A DNA stretch of 64,000 nt from contig NZ_AP019827.1 of assembly GCF_008327825.1 (NCBI RefSeq), positions 1,054,001 through 1,118,000 of the forward strand. Direction: 5' to 3'. Every line of letters begins with the position of its first letter. The stretch's first letter is position 1. Positions 37,215 to 46,647 of the stretch are shown piece after piece. The translations under genes were made by a program, and so were the position numbers. The notes beneath the pieces are model-generated. The model was given only the letters and a program-made list of their open reading frames with translations, searched no databases and was not told the DNA's origin. The DNA is from Leptotrichia shahii (GTDB taxonomy: Bacteria; Fusobacteriota; Fusobacteriia; Fusobacteriales; Leptotrichiaceae).

Positions 37215-39203
37215 TTATTCCCCCGAAAATTTATTTATCCAGCTCAAATAATTTGAATCTGTAATATTTAGAGCCTCTATGTTTGCTTGAAAATTAACGT
37301 CATCATCATATATTTTAAATATAATTGGTGCAAGTATTTTTAACGTTTGGGTTTCAAATATGCCGTGAATATTCATGCTATAAATAAGAGGTTTTTGGAA
37401 TTTCAAAAGCTGGCTATTTGTCTGCTTTATTTCACATAGAAGTGCTAAAAGATTTATTTTTTTTAGATCATTATTTCTATCTTCAAGCACTACATCAATC
37501 TGATCCGAGAGAAGTTTTTTATATCTCCATGACTGATGTTCCTTATGATTTTTACTTTGTATCAAAAATTTTAATTTAGGCGAGAATAAAACTAAATTAT
37601 TTAAGTTTCTCTCATATTTTATGGAAAAATCTCTTTCAAAAAAAGTACTTACAGCTTTTAATAAATCATTTTGAACACTGTATACATTATTTTCATCATA
37701 AATTTTATTAACTAAAGTTGACTTTTGCTCATTAAACGTATCATAAAGATAAATTTCAATTTCATATTTTTCTACATTTGGCATTTTTAAAATATTTCCT
37801 GCAAGAACAAAATTCAAATTGTTGTTTTGCTGTCTTATAAGTTTCATATAATCTATACTATAGCGTTTTTTAGATACAAATAAACTTTCTTTATTATAAG
37901 CTATTGCCAATTGATAATTCAAATTTGTCTTATAATGTAAGTTTTCATTTAAATGCAGCGGCAATGAAACTGCTAGATTTTCAGCTAACTCTGATTTTTC
38001 TCCTATTGAAGTAAATGTTAATATAAGAACATTTGGCTTTACACGTCTTTTTTGATTCAACATAAATTCTGGATGATTAAATTCATAATACCATATTGGT
38101 TTATTTGTTGAAAAAAATCTATTTGCAACATTAACATTTTCATTATTATGTCCACTTTCAGAATTCACTTTCATTTTCCAAAAATAATCTTCATAATACA
38201 TAAATTTCTTATAGTGTTCAATCCAAGGAAATTTTGATGTAAATTTACATAACTCAAGTCCTTCTTTATAGAGATTTCTTACTTTATAATATTTAAGAAC
38301 ATTTAAAGCAGTATAGGCATTATGTTTTTCAGGATTATAATATGCTAAAACATATTGTCTAAATTCATCATATAATTCATTGAGAATATAAATGCTTGAG
38401 GCAATATACATTACTTCAGAATTATATCCAGATTCTTTCATAGCATTTATTAAAAAATAATTTCCGCTTTCTTTATCACCTTTTTTAAAGAAAACTATAG
38501 CTCTCATCATTTTGGCACGCCAATTTCCATTTATTTCAGATAATTTTTCAAGTTTACTTTCATATTCCTTAATATTTCTTCGTTTAACAATATCAAAGTA
38601 TTTTTTAAATGCCGTTGCTGAATTTGGATTAATTTCGAGTGCATCATAATATTTTCTCTCAGCTTCCGGAGCCTTTCCACAAAGTTCCAAAACTTCTGCA
38701 TAAGCTATGCAAAGTCCCTCTGTAATGTTGTCAATATTCAAATTTTTTTCATATAGCTCAAGTGCATTCTGATAAGCCCCTGTTTTCGTATGGTAAGTTC
38801 CAAGCAAAATTAACTTTCTTTCAAAATTTTCATCAGATGCATAGAATCTTAACACAGCTTCCTTTACTTCTGTATAGATTCCTTTTGAAAAGGAATCTTG
38901 AATTATTGGATATAGTCCATCCATATTATTCCAGTTTTTCCTTATAGATGGATATAGTTTTTTATCAAGCCAGTCCTTTTTGGGCATCTTAAATTCTTTT
39001 CCAAAATCATCATAATAGGAAATATCTTTAAAGTCATCAGAATAATTTCCGCTCTCCATCATTTCTGATTCATTATTTGTAATATCGTAGATTTTTCTTC
39101 TAATTTGAATATTTTTATTATTATTATCCTCATTATTGACTATTTCTTTTTCCTTTTCCTTATCTTTCTTTTCGGAAGATTTAAAAAAATCAAAAATCCC
39201 CAT
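37215..39203 (-). CDS. Large TPR-containing cytoplasmic protein
   Basis: A 662-residue protein. After an acidic/Asn-rich N-terminus it has tetratricopeptide repeats at about residues 130-300, for example GAYQNALELYEKNLN and KAPEAERKYYDALEINPNSA. The C-terminal half (about 380-660) contains no motif I know. There is no signal peptide or membrane helix. AGGAGGATAT precedes the ATG. It leads an operon with the membrane protein at 36576. TPR parts usually mediate assembly, so a scaffold role with the membrane partner is likely. Confidence 0.75.
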   Translation of the reverse strand: MGIFDFFKSSEKKDKEKEKEIVNNEDNNNKNIQIRRKIYDITNNESEMMESGNYSDDFKDISYYDDFGKEFKMPKKDWLDKKLYPSIRKNWNNMDGLYPIIQDSFSKGIYTEVKEAVLRFYASDENFERKLILLGTYHTKTGAYQNALELYEKNLNIDNITEGLCIAYAEVLELCGKAPEAERKYYDALEINPNSATAFKKYFDIVKRRNIKEYESKLEKLSEINGNWRAKMMRAIVFFKKGDKESGNYFLINAMKESGYNSEVMYIASSIYILNELYDEFRQYVLAYYNPEKHNAYTALNVLKYYKVRNLYKEGLELCKFTSKFPWIEHYKKFMYYEDYFWKMKVNSESGHNNENVNVANRFFSTNKPIWYYEFNHPEFMLNQKRRVKPNVLILTFTSIGEKSELAENLAVSLPLHLNENLHYKTNLNYQLAIAYNKESLFVSKKRYSIDYMKLIRQQNNNLNFVLAGNILKMPNVEKYEIEIYLYDTFNEQKSTLVNKIYDENNVYSVQNDLLKAVSTFFERDFSIKYERNLNNLVLFSPKLKFLIQSKNHKEHQSWRYKKLLSDQIDVVLEDRNNDLKKINLLALLCEIKQTNSQLLKFQKPLIYSMNIHGIFETQTLKILAPIIFKIYDDDVNFQANIEALNITDSNYLSWINKFSGE

Positions 39204-39310
39204 ATATCCTCCTATCTAATATAATTTTACAGCGATTCTTTCTTTGTTTCTGTTTTTAAATTTCAAAATTTGAAAACTTAACTTTAAAGCATAGCCGCTA
39301 TATTATTTTT

Positions 39311-39330
39311 ATACTATAAATAGTATAGCA
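39311..39330 (-). promoter_or_regulatory. Inverted repeat with extended -10
   Basis: ATACTA (39311-39316) and TAGTAT (39321-39326) form a perfect 6-base repeat. On the minus strand TGC-TATACT (39330-39322) is an extended -10 reading toward the TPR gene. Its -35 is weak. Confidence 0.35.
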
Positions 39331-39443
39331 CAATTTTTTAAATAATACATCATTATTTTATCATAAATAATTTGAAAACACAACGTAATCAAAATAAAAT
39401 ATTTAAAATTTAAAATAGAGGTTTTCACAGAAATTTTTACACA

Positions 39444-39476
39444 CTAAAAAAAGTGGAACTATTAAAAATTCCACTT
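39444..39476 (-). terminator. Terminator for membrane protein pair
   Basis: Perfect stem AAGTGGAA/TTCCACTT (39451-39458, 39469-39476) followed on the minus strand by seven T. Confidence 0.85.
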
Positions 39477-39501
39477 AAATCGTTCACTTTTTATATTTTA
39501 A

Positions 39502-40422
39502 TTATAACTCCAATTCCAAATTATCACTACTATTTTCGTTCTTTTTTTCATCTTGCTTTTTTAAATAATCGTATTCCACATTTAAGAACACTATTACTTT
39601 CATTAGTATATCAGCAATTCCAAAAATTCCTGAAAAGAAACCACATATAATAGAAATTAAAAATGTGATTAAAGATGGTAAAAAATTAAATATTTGAAAA
39701 GAAAAAGGTAGTATAAATACAAGATTTACTAAGGCAATGATAATCACAGGAACAATTATTCTAAGTCTATTTTTTTTAGATAATTCTAAATTATATTTGA
39801 ATGAATCCCATATTTTCATATTTCTAATATAAAATATTTGAAAAAAGTAAAGAATATTCAATACAAATAAAAGTATGATTGCAATATAAACTATTAATGG
39901 TATTGCAATTATAATATATTCGACAAAAACCGAATCAATTTCTCTAGTAGCGATAGCAAGAATAATCGTCAGCAATACTAAGGCCATTACTATAATCATA
40001 ATTGCAACTACAAATATCAGATACAGTCCAATATATTTTAAATATTTAACAAAGGCATTTTCAAAACGATATTCCTTTTCCCTTCCTTCAATTCTATAGC
40101 CTGCTTTTGTATAAATTATTACCCTCAACAAACCTAATACAAGTGATACTATGAAAATACTAAAAATTATTAAAAGATTTAAAAAGAGTCCTCCAAGAAT
40201 CTCTCTATTATTTCCAACGTTTTCTGCAATTCTTATGTCTATTGCAATCTGCTGCTGCAATATACTGGAAAAAAATATCCAAGTATTTCCAGCTGTAAGT
40301 AAAATAAACCATAATTTATTTTCTTTTAGAAATACTTTTAAAAGTTTAAATGTTTTTGAAAAATATTCTTCTAATTTAAGTTTTCTTTCAAACAGATCTT
40401 TTTGTAAATTTTCAAAATTCAT
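39502..40422 (-). CDS. Membrane protein, paralogue of next gene
   Basis: A 306-residue protein with about six membrane helices and a short charged tail. It shares layout and motifs with the 40497 gene: an N-terminal amphipathic segment, a long cytosolic loop rich in Glu/Lys, YFFQIFYIRNMKIWDSFKYN, the SKKNRLRIIVPVI block and a final VFLNVEYDYLKK. The family resembles DUF-type glycerophosphodiester-phosphodiesterase membrane parts, but I cannot name it. An AAGGAG site precedes the ATG; the two genes form an operon. Confidence 0.75.
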   Translation of the reverse strand: MNFENLQKDLFERKLKLEEYFSKTFKLLKVFLKENKLWFILLTAGNTWIFFSSILQQQIAIDIRIAENVGNNREILGGLFLNLLIIFSIFIVSLVLGLLRVIIYTKAGYRIEGREKEYRFENAFVKYLKYIGLYLIFVVAIMIIVMALVLLTIILAIATREIDSVFVEYIIIAIPLIVYIAIILLFVLNILYFFQIFYIRNMKIWDSFKYNLELSKKNRLRIIVPVIIIALVNLVFILPFSFQIFNFLPSLITFLISIICGFFSGIFGIADILMKVIVFLNVEYDYLKKQDEKKNENSSDNLELEL

Positions 40423-40496
40423 AATCTTATCTCCTTTTTATTTTATAATAAATATTACTATTATTCAATCTTAATTTTTATATTTTTTACTTTTTT

Positions 40497-41387
40497 TTAT
40501 TTTAATTTCTTCAAATCCATGTATTCTACATTAAAATATACAAGATTTTCAGATATTATCGTATACAAAGTCGAAAAAGTCTTAACAATTCCACCAGTTA
40601 CTGATGTAACGATTCCTAGCATTTGTAAATTTTCAATCACTATTCCAACAAAATGACCTAAGGCATAATTAATAAAAAAAGCAATTAGTGCAATCGTTAT
40701 TACTGGTAGCAATATTCTTAATCTTTTTCCCTTGCTTAAATATAAATTATATTTAAATGCTTCTGCTAAATTAACATCTCTTAAATAATATACTTGTTGA
40801 AAATATAAAACATTAAAAAATAGTGCAAGATATATGACAAATATTATGAATAGTACAGAAGAACTATCTAAAATTAATGAAAATATGGCAATAAGCATCA
40901 TTAGAGCCAAACCAATAATTAAATATACTGCCATCATTTTTATGAATTTAAGTATAATTTCCCCAAATTTAAAATTACCTTTTTTTATTTTTTCTTCTTC
41001 TGTTTCAACTTTTTCTTCCGCCTCAATTTCTAGACCTGCCTTTTTCCTTATAATTACTGCTACAAACTGAATAATTAGTGAAATTAAAACATATAGCAAA
41101 AGCATAGAAAATAGGCTGGATAAAAGGGAAGTATATTCATTCATATTTTCTTGCATCTTTTCATTGTTTACTTTTTTTGTAAATTCATACATTTTTATTA
41201 CCTGTTCTGTAAACGGAAATGTAATAAAAAGTACCATAATAGTTGAAAATACAAAATGTGAAAAAACTAGTAAAGAATGATTTTTTACGAAAATTTTAAA
41301 AACTTCAAATCCATTATTCAAGTATTCCCACATTGAAAAATATCTGCTTCTCATATTATTTCTTAAATTATGTAAATCCAAATCCAT
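40497..41387 (-). CDS. Membrane protein, paralogue of preceding gene
   Basis: A 296-residue protein with about six membrane helices. Shared segments with its neighbour are FQQVYYLRDVNLAEAFKYN, SKGKRLRILLPVI and VYFNVEYMDLKK. The open frame extends to 41447, but AAAGGAGAGG lies just before the ATG at 41387, which I take as start. The duplication is old, since identity is modest. Function unknown. Confidence 0.75.
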   Translation of the reverse strand: MDLDLHNLRNNMRSRYFSMWEYLNNGFEVFKIFVKNHSLLVFSHFVFSTIMVLFITFPFTEQVIKMYEFTKKVNNEKMQENMNEYTSLLSSLFSMLLLYVLISLIIQFVAVIIRKKAGLEIEAEEKVETEEEKIKKGNFKFGEIILKFIKMMAVYLIIGLALMMLIAIFSLILDSSSVLFIIFVIYLALFFNVLYFQQVYYLRDVNLAEAFKYNLYLSKGKRLRILLPVITIALIAFFINYALGHFVGIVIENLQMLGIVTSVTGGIVKTFSTLYTIISENLVYFNVEYMDLKKLK

Positions 41388-41525
41388 TAAATCTCTCCTC
41401 TCCTTTGTTATTTTTATTTTTAAAATCGCAATGTATTTAACAAGCATTAAAATTATAGCATACTTTATTTATTTTTAGAAATTTTTTTATAATCATATTT
41501 TTCTAAGATAAATATAATTAACTAT

Positions 41526-41534
41526 TGGTATAAT
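41526..41534 (+). promoter_or_regulatory. Extended -10 promoter for repeat protein
   Basis: TGG-TATAAT (41526-41534) 35 bases before the start codon. No good -35, as is common for extended -10 promoters. Confidence 0.5.
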
Positions 41535-41568
41535 GAAATTAATATTTAAAAAAGGAGGAAAAATTATT

Positions 41569-42471
41569 ATGTTAAAAAAATCAATAATAGTCTTATTTTC
41601 ATGTTTATCTATAAGTATCTTGTCATCAGCTGCTATTCCAAGAGTTTCCGCCAAAAGAAGCAGCGAATATTCAGCTCAATCTTCACGTGCATTAACTTCA
41701 TACTATAGTACAGTTAACAATGTTGCAATTGCTGAAAATTTTGCCACAGTAAAAGAAACTGGACAGCCATTTACTGGAGTTTATGTTGAATTTGACAAAG
41801 CTGGAAATGCTCAGGCTGTTAGAAATTATCAAAATGGTACATTAAATGGGCCTATGTTCTTATATTTTCAAAATGGTGACTTGCAGAAAGTTGTAAATTA
41901 TACAAATGGTATAAGAGAAGGTGAAGATATTGACTTTTACGGAAATGGTAATTCTAAAACTATAAGAAATTACAAAAATGGAATGTTAAATGGTGAAAGT
42001 TATGATTTTGATGAATTTGGACGTCTAACTTCATTGCTTGAATATGCAAATAATATCAAAAATGGAAAAGAAGTTAAAATTTCAAACGGAGTTGTAACAA
42101 ATGAAAATACTTATTCAAATGGACAATTAAATGGAGAAGCTAAGTCATATTATTCTAATGGAGTTGTTCGTTCAGACGGAAACTATTCTCGTAATTACAG
42201 AAATGGACAATGGACTTGGAACTATGAAAATGGTACAAAAAAACTGACTGAAAATTATCAAAATGGTATAATTACCGATATTTTAGGCTATTCAAGAAAT
42301 GGTTCAAAAGAACGTGAAATGAAATTAGTAAATGGAAACGGTAATTTTACTCAATATTATGACAATGGAAAAGTTAAAGTTCAAGGAACTTTAAGAAATT
42401 ACAAAGCTTACGGAAATTGGACTTTTTATAATAAAGATGGTTATGTAACAGATACACAAGGATTTTATTAA
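41569..42471 (+). CDS. Exported MORN-like (YwqK-type) repeat protein
   Basis: A 300-residue protein with a signal peptide (about residues 1-23) and about nine repeats of roughly 22 residues, each with a core such as YQNGTLNGPMFLYFQNGD or YSNGQLNGEAKSYYSNG. This is the toxin_immunity/YwqK-type variant of MORN repeats. The frame starts earlier at 41533, but AAAGGAGG fixes 41569. Such proteins sit on the cell surface or in the periplasm; their partners are generally unknown. The following gene also encodes an exported protein. Confidence 0.8.
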   Translation: MLKKSIIVLFSCLSISILSSAAIPRVSAKRSSEYSAQSSRALTSYYSTVNNVAIAENFATVKETGQPFTGVYVEFDKAGNAQAVRNYQNGTLNGPMFLYFQNGDLQKVVNYTNGIREGEDIDFYGNGNSKTIRNYKNGMLNGESYDFDEFGRLTSLLEYANNIKNGKEVKISNGVVTNENTYSNGQLNGEAKSYYSNGVVRSDGNYSRNYRNGQWTWNYENGTKKLTENYQNGIITDILGYSRNGSKEREMKLVNGNGNFTQYYDNGKVKVQGTLRNYKAYGNWTFYNKDGYVTDTQGFY

Positions 42472-42564
42472 AATTAATTTTGAATTTAATGAAAAATAGT
42501 GTATAATATATTAGAAGGAGAATTTAAAAAAGAAAAGTTTTTTCTTTAGAAGGTGGTGTTAAAT

Positions 42565-42933
42565 ATGAAAAAGTTTTTATTCATTTTAATGTTTTTATTA
42601 AATGTTTTAGGATTTTCAGCGTTAAAAAATGGTATTTATTCTGTTGAAAAAAGATACGATGGAAATTGGAATTCATTTGTTAAATTAACAGTTAGTGACG
42701 GGAAAATAATCGGTGCTCAATATGATAGAAAAAACCAAAATGGTGAATTATTTTCAATGAGCCAGAATTCATTCAGAGATATAGCTCTTGAAATTTCAAG
42801 AAGCCTTATAAGCTCACAAAATGTAAATTCTGTAACAGGAAAAGATGCAAAAGCAGTATCAGAATTTAAAGAAATGTCAAACTTTTTGATAGATAAAGCC
42901 AATAATGGCGAAACTGGAGATTTTCAAATGTAG
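42565..42933 (+). CDS. Small exported FMN-binding-like protein
   Basis: A 122-residue protein with a signal peptide (about 1-18) and one domain that resembles FMN_bind: GIYSVEKRYDGNWNS, then VTVSDGKI-like LTVSDGKIIGAQY, and VNSVTGKDAKAVSEFK at the end. The threonine motif for covalent flavin attachment (S-G-A-T) is not conserved, so any flavin would be non-covalent, or the fold is used otherwise. An AGAAGGTGGTG site precedes the ATG. Identification is by pattern only. Confidence 0.6.
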   Translation: MKKFLFILMFLLNVLGFSALKNGIYSVEKRYDGNWNSFVKLTVSDGKIIGAQYDRKNQNGELFSMSQNSFRDIALEISRSLISSQNVNSVTGKDAKAVSEFKEMSNFLIDKANNGETGDFQM

Positions 42934-42974
42934 TTAGACAATTAAATTTTTGATTTTAAAGAAAGTTAAGAAAC

Positions 42975-43022
42975 AAAAAAGGAGTCCTCTCGTAGTTAAT
43001 CTGTGAGATTGCTCCTTTTTTT
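42975..43022. terminator. Two-way terminator between convergent genes
   Basis: AAAAAAGGAG (42975-42984) pairs with CTCCTTTTTT (43012-43021); an inner stem CTCTC/GTGAG strengthens it. Confidence 0.8.
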
Positions 43023-43023
43023 C

Positions 43024-43566
43024 TTAATTATTTTCTTCTAAAAATTTTAAAAATTTCCGTATTTTTCTATCTTTTTCATCTTCCACTAATTTTACTTCAA
43101 AAAGTTTTCCAATATTTTTATAATCTATAGCTTCTTTTTCAAATTCTTTTGAATAATCAACTTTTTTCAAATACAATATCTGTCTTTCTGGAAAATAAAT
43201 CTGTTTTCTATTATATGGCAATATAAAAACATAAAATACATCTTTACTGCCTATCTTCCATTTCCATCCAATTAAATGTCTTTTAAAGTTAAAATGATAC
43301 AGCCTAACTGTATCATTAAGTGAAAATCCATAATTCATTACATAAAGTTTCCTTTTGAAATCAAAATCCTGAACATACCAGAAATCATATTTTCGATTCT
43401 CTTTTACAAGTCTAATTCTCTCATCTTTCAGAAAGAAAATCAAACTTCCTGCATAAATTGAAATTATAAAAATAAAAATACTTATAACTATACTTTTTCT
43501 TTTCCTATAGTAAGCTCTCACTTTCCAAAATAGCTCTTCTAAAAAATCTAATATATCGTATATCAT
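43024..43566 (-). CDS. Membrane-anchored basic protein, unknown
   Basis: A 180-residue protein with one membrane helix (about residues 26-46) after a basic patch YYRKRK, so the bulk is probably outside. It is rich in Lys, Tyr and Phe. The GTG at 43575 is inside the ribosome site AGGTGAG; the ATG at 43566 is better. No family recognised. It lies 25 bases after an OsmC gene and is probably co-transcribed. Confidence 0.65.
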   Translation of the reverse strand: MIYDILDFLEELFWKVRAYYRKRKSIVISIFIFIISIYAGSLIFFLKDERIRLVKENRKYDFWYVQDFDFKRKLYVMNYGFSLNDTVRLYHFNFKRHLIGWKWKIGSKDVFYVFILPYNRKQIYFPERQILYLKKVDYSKEFEKEAIDYKNIGKLFEVKLVEDEKDRKIRKFLKFLEENN

Positions 43567-43591
43567 TTTTCTCACCTAAATGCAGTTTTAA

Positions 43592-43987
43592 CTATTCCAC
43601 ATCATAAATAAATGAATAGTTTTGTTTCACATCTTTACTTAAACTTCTGCCAACTACACACATTTCTTCTACTGATTTTTCAGCTTTTTCTCTTACTTCC
43701 TGACTATATTCCTTTTTCAGATGAAATGCAATATTGATTTCTGTAACTTTAAAAGTTGTTAAATCGACTTTTTTCCCAACTTCTGCATAGCAATTTTGAA
43801 AATTCTGGTTATTAGATTCCAATTTTATTGATAAAACTGTCATAGCACATGAAGCTACAGATGCAGCGAGAAGTTCCGATGGAGAAAGCATTTCACCATT
43901 ACGATCTGTCAAAATAATCTCGCTATTTCTGTTATTTTTGATTTTCATTCTGAAATTTTTGTCATATTTTACTATTATTTTATCCAT
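43592..43987 (-). CDS. OsmC/YhfA-family protein
   Basis: A 131-residue OsmC-fold protein. Both family cysteines are present: one in AASVASCAMTVLSI, one in EEMCVVGRSL. In OsmC and Ohr these reduce organic peroxides with dithiol donors; the short form here is closer to the YhfA subgroup whose substrate is not settled. An AGGAG site precedes the ATG. It follows the NADH oxidase gene by 26 bases, which suggests a shared role in oxidative defence. Confidence 0.88.
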   Translation of the reverse strand: MDKIIVKYDKNFRMKIKNNRNSEIILTDRNGEMLSPSELLAASVASCAMTVLSIKLESNNQNFQNCYAEVGKKVDLTTFKVTEINIAFHLKKEYSQEVREKAEKSVEEMCVVGRSLSKDVKQNYSFIYDVE

Positions 43988-44013
43988 TTTTTATCTCCTA
44001 ATTATCTCAAATT

Positions 44014-45345
44014 CTATTTTAAAGCATTCAATCCTGCTAAATTTAAGAAATTCCAAGGTTTATTATAATGAGGCTGGAAGAAAAAGTCAACAAATGCCAA
44101 TTCTTCTATTGTCATTTTATTTTGAATACATACTGACAATGTATTAATTGATTGTGTCAAATCAATCTTAGAAGTTAATTGTGCCCCTAAAATTACTCTT
44201 CTGTTTTTATCATAAATTACTTTTAATGTTACTTTTTCATAAGTTGGCATAAATTCAGGTCGGTAGTTGTCGATAGCAATTACGCTTTCCACTTCTATTC
44301 CTTCTTCTTTTGCACTTTCTTCTGTTAATCCAGTTGCCGCCATATTATTTTCATAAATTTTTATTCCAGAAGTCCCTTGTGTCCCAATATGTCTAATTTT
44401 ATTTTCAAATAAATTTATACCTGCCAACGTTCCCATTCTCACGGCATTTGTCGCAAGCGGAATATATACTTTCTTTTGTAAAGGATTATAAAATACCGAA
44501 CAGCAATCTCCCGCCGCCATAACATCCTTATTGCTTGTTCTCATATACTCATCAACTTTAATTGCTCCATTTGGCAACATTTCCAGCTGTCCTTTAAATA
44601 ATGAGGTACTTGGCAGGAATCCAACACACATAATTACCATATCAGCTTCATATTCATTTTTATCAGTAATTACTTTTGTCACATTTCCATTATTTCCTTC
44701 AAATTTTAAAACCTTTTCCCCAGTTGCAAGCATAATTCCTCTTTGTTTAAATGATTCTTCAGCAACATCTGTAAATTCCTTATCAAAATATTTACTTAAA
44801 ATTCTTTCTTCAGCATCTACTAGGACAACTTCTTTCCCATTATCCCTAAATGCTTCCACCAGTTCCACTCCAATATACCCAGCACCAACAACAACAATCT
44901 TTTGAGAATTTTTTGCCCTTTCAATGATTTCATTTGAATGATTATAATTTTTACAAAGCAAAATATTATTCAGATCAATTCCTTCAATTGGCGGAATAAT
45001 TGGCCAAGAGCCTGATGTAATAATCAATTTATCAAAAGTTTCATCAAATTCATTCCCATTTTCAAGATTTACAACATGGATTTTCTTACCTTCAATATCA
45101 ACATTTTTAACTTCATGTTTCATCTTCGTATCAACATTCAATTCCTTTAATTTTTCAGGAGAAGAATAAAACAACCCTTTAGGATCCTTCACTACTCCTC
45201 CAACATATAAGGCAATCCCACAAGAAAGAAATGAAATATTATCATTCCTTTCAAATACAGTTACCTCCGCTTCAGGATTCATCTTTCTCAAATTCAAAAT
45301 TGCCGCCGTCCCAGCATGCGTACATCCAATTACTACAACTTTCAT
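44014..45345 (-). CDS. nox: NADH oxidase / CoA-disulfide reductase family flavoprotein
   Basis: A 443-residue FAD enzyme. FAD binding is seen at the N-terminus (VVVIGCTHAGTAA), the redox cysteine in NISFLSCGIALYVGG (residue 43), the NADH site in VVVGAGYIGVELVEAF and the second FAD contact in DVMAAGDCCSVF. The single cysteine is the type that reduces oxygen to water in NADH oxidases, or CoA disulfide in CoADR. In an anaerobe it probably removes oxygen. An AAGGAG site precedes the ATG. Confidence 0.92.
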   Translation of the reverse strand: MKVVVIGCTHAGTAAILNLRKMNPEAEVTVFERNDNISFLSCGIALYVGGVVKDPKGLFYSSPEKLKELNVDTKMKHEVKNVDIEGKKIHVVNLENGNEFDETFDKLIITSGSWPIIPPIEGIDLNNILLCKNYNHSNEIIERAKNSQKIVVVGAGYIGVELVEAFRDNGKEVVLVDAEERILSKYFDKEFTDVAEESFKQRGIMLATGEKVLKFEGNNGNVTKVITDKNEYEADMVIMCVGFLPSTSLFKGQLEMLPNGAIKVDEYMRTSNKDVMAAGDCCSVFYNPLQKKVYIPLATNAVRMGTLAGINLFENKIRHIGTQGTSGIKIYENNMAATGLTEESAKEEGIEVESVIAIDNYRPEFMPTYEKVTLKVIYDKNRRVILGAQLTSKIDLTQSINTLSVCIQNKMTIEELAFVDFFFQPHYNKPWNFLNLAGLNALK

Positions 45346-45506
45346 ATCTATTTCTCCTTTTCTATCAAAATATTATTATTTAAATAATAACAATTAGTAT
45401 GTCAAATTATTTTTTTCTCAATCTATTTAATTATACTATATTTTAGAAAAAAATCAATAGTTTTTTGTAATTTTTACAAATTTATATTTAAATAATATTT
45501 TAAAAT

Positions 45507-46073
45507 CTAATCATTCAAAATATATTTTTTCTCTTGAGGAAGCATAGATTCTGAAAAAGTTCCATTTTGAATACTATTTCTCATTTCAATAACTTTATCT
45601 GTTATATCCGTTATATTTACAATCCAGTCATTTATATATTTTTTTACCGTTTCTCCTTTTATACCTAGCTGTATCGCTCTTCTTTCTATTGGATTGCCGT
45701 AAATATCCCTATCAGGATCCCATTGACATCTTACTTCTGAATTTTCCAATTTTTCTTTCCATTCCTCCTTAGATAAATCAGAAACTTCTCTAAAAGATGA
45801 AAGTACAGCATTTTTCACTATTTCATCAAATCCTTCCCTTTTCAAGTCAATTGCCAGTATTCTTTCCTGTCCTTGCTTAGTAGCCCAGCCACTTCTGTAC
45901 ATCATCCATAAAAATGATGGCTTTATCCAGGTCATTCTTGTAAAGCTGAATTTACTTCCAAACTTTCCTAATTTTAAAGCCTCGTCTGCTATTTCATTGT
46001 TATATGCCTGATAAACTCTTATTGTTTTATCATCAAATACAGCATAAATATTTCTTTCTTCTTCTTTTTTCAT
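45507..46073 (-). CDS. DUF4291 protein
   Basis: A 188-residue protein of the DUF4291 family: YAVFDDKTIRVYQAYN at the start, FSFTRMTWIKPSFLWMMYRSGW in two parts, and CQWDPDRDIYG. Function is unknown. The upstream ATG at 46088 overlaps the preceding stop; AAAGGA favours 46073. It lies next to the immunity-like gene of a toxin locus, but family members are usually independent of toxins. Confidence 0.85.
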   Translation of the reverse strand: MKKEEERNIYAVFDDKTIRVYQAYNNEIADEALKLGKFGSKFSFTRMTWIKPSFLWMMYRSGWATKQGQERILAIDLKREGFDEIVKNAVLSSFREVSDLSKEEWKEKLENSEVRCQWDPDRDIYGNPIERRAIQLGIKGETVKKYINDWIVNITDITDKVIEMRNSIQNGTFSESMLPQEKKYILND

Positions 46074-46084
46074 AATTAATCCTT

Positions 46085-46642
46085 TCATTCAACATCTTTA
46101 TTTGCAAAATTATGTCTGTTTAATTCTCGTTTTGCTGATTCTCTTAATTCTTCAGTTTCATTTAAATTATTAGCCAAAAGTTCCAATTTTTCTTTTGATT
46201 TAGGAGTATTTATTTTCCCTAGTGCATGAATACATTTTCTAGCCATTGCAAGTCCTCCTTCATATCCTTCAAATTGATGTGCCAACGCTAAATAATATAC
46301 CCATTCTATTGTTTTTGGTGATGCTATATCTTCAAATGCACCTGCTATATTTTCATGGTCATAGTGCCAATCTCCTGTTATCATTTCCTCAATACTGTCT
46401 TCAACTTCATCAAAATCTATTTTTGATGAAAAAACGAAACAAAAAACTAAATGAGAATAATACATCATCATATCCGCATTTTTTAATGTACAAGCTTCTT
46501 TTAATTTTTCTTTTGCAATTTCAGGAACTTCTCTTCTATACCTAATTTTTTCCAATTTAAATTTTTCTAAGAACTCATCATCAGTCAATTCTTTATTATA
46601 CCATTTTGATAATAATATAATTTCATCAAGATATTTATTCAT
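46085..46642 (-). CDS. Helical HEAT-like protein, probable immunity protein
   Basis: A 185-residue acidic helical protein. Its C-terminal half has a HEAT-like pair of helices (ALGKINTPKSKEKLELLAN). It starts 5 bases after the stop of a toxin relic (46648-47112), with its ribosome site AGGAG inside the toxin 3' end. That placement is the standard order for polymorphic toxin and immunity genes, so an immunity role is inferred from position, not from a known family. It looks intact although the toxin is broken. Confidence 0.65.
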   Translation of the reverse strand: MNKYLDEIILLSKWYNKELTDDEFLEKFKLEKIRYRREVPEIAKEKLKEACTLKNADMMMYYSHLVFCFVFSSKIDFDEVEDSIEEMITGDWHYDHENIAGAFEDIASPKTIEWVYYLALAHQFEGYEGGLAMARKCIHALGKINTPKSKEKLELLANNLNETEELRESAKRELNRHNFANKDVE

Positions 46643-46647
46643 AATTA

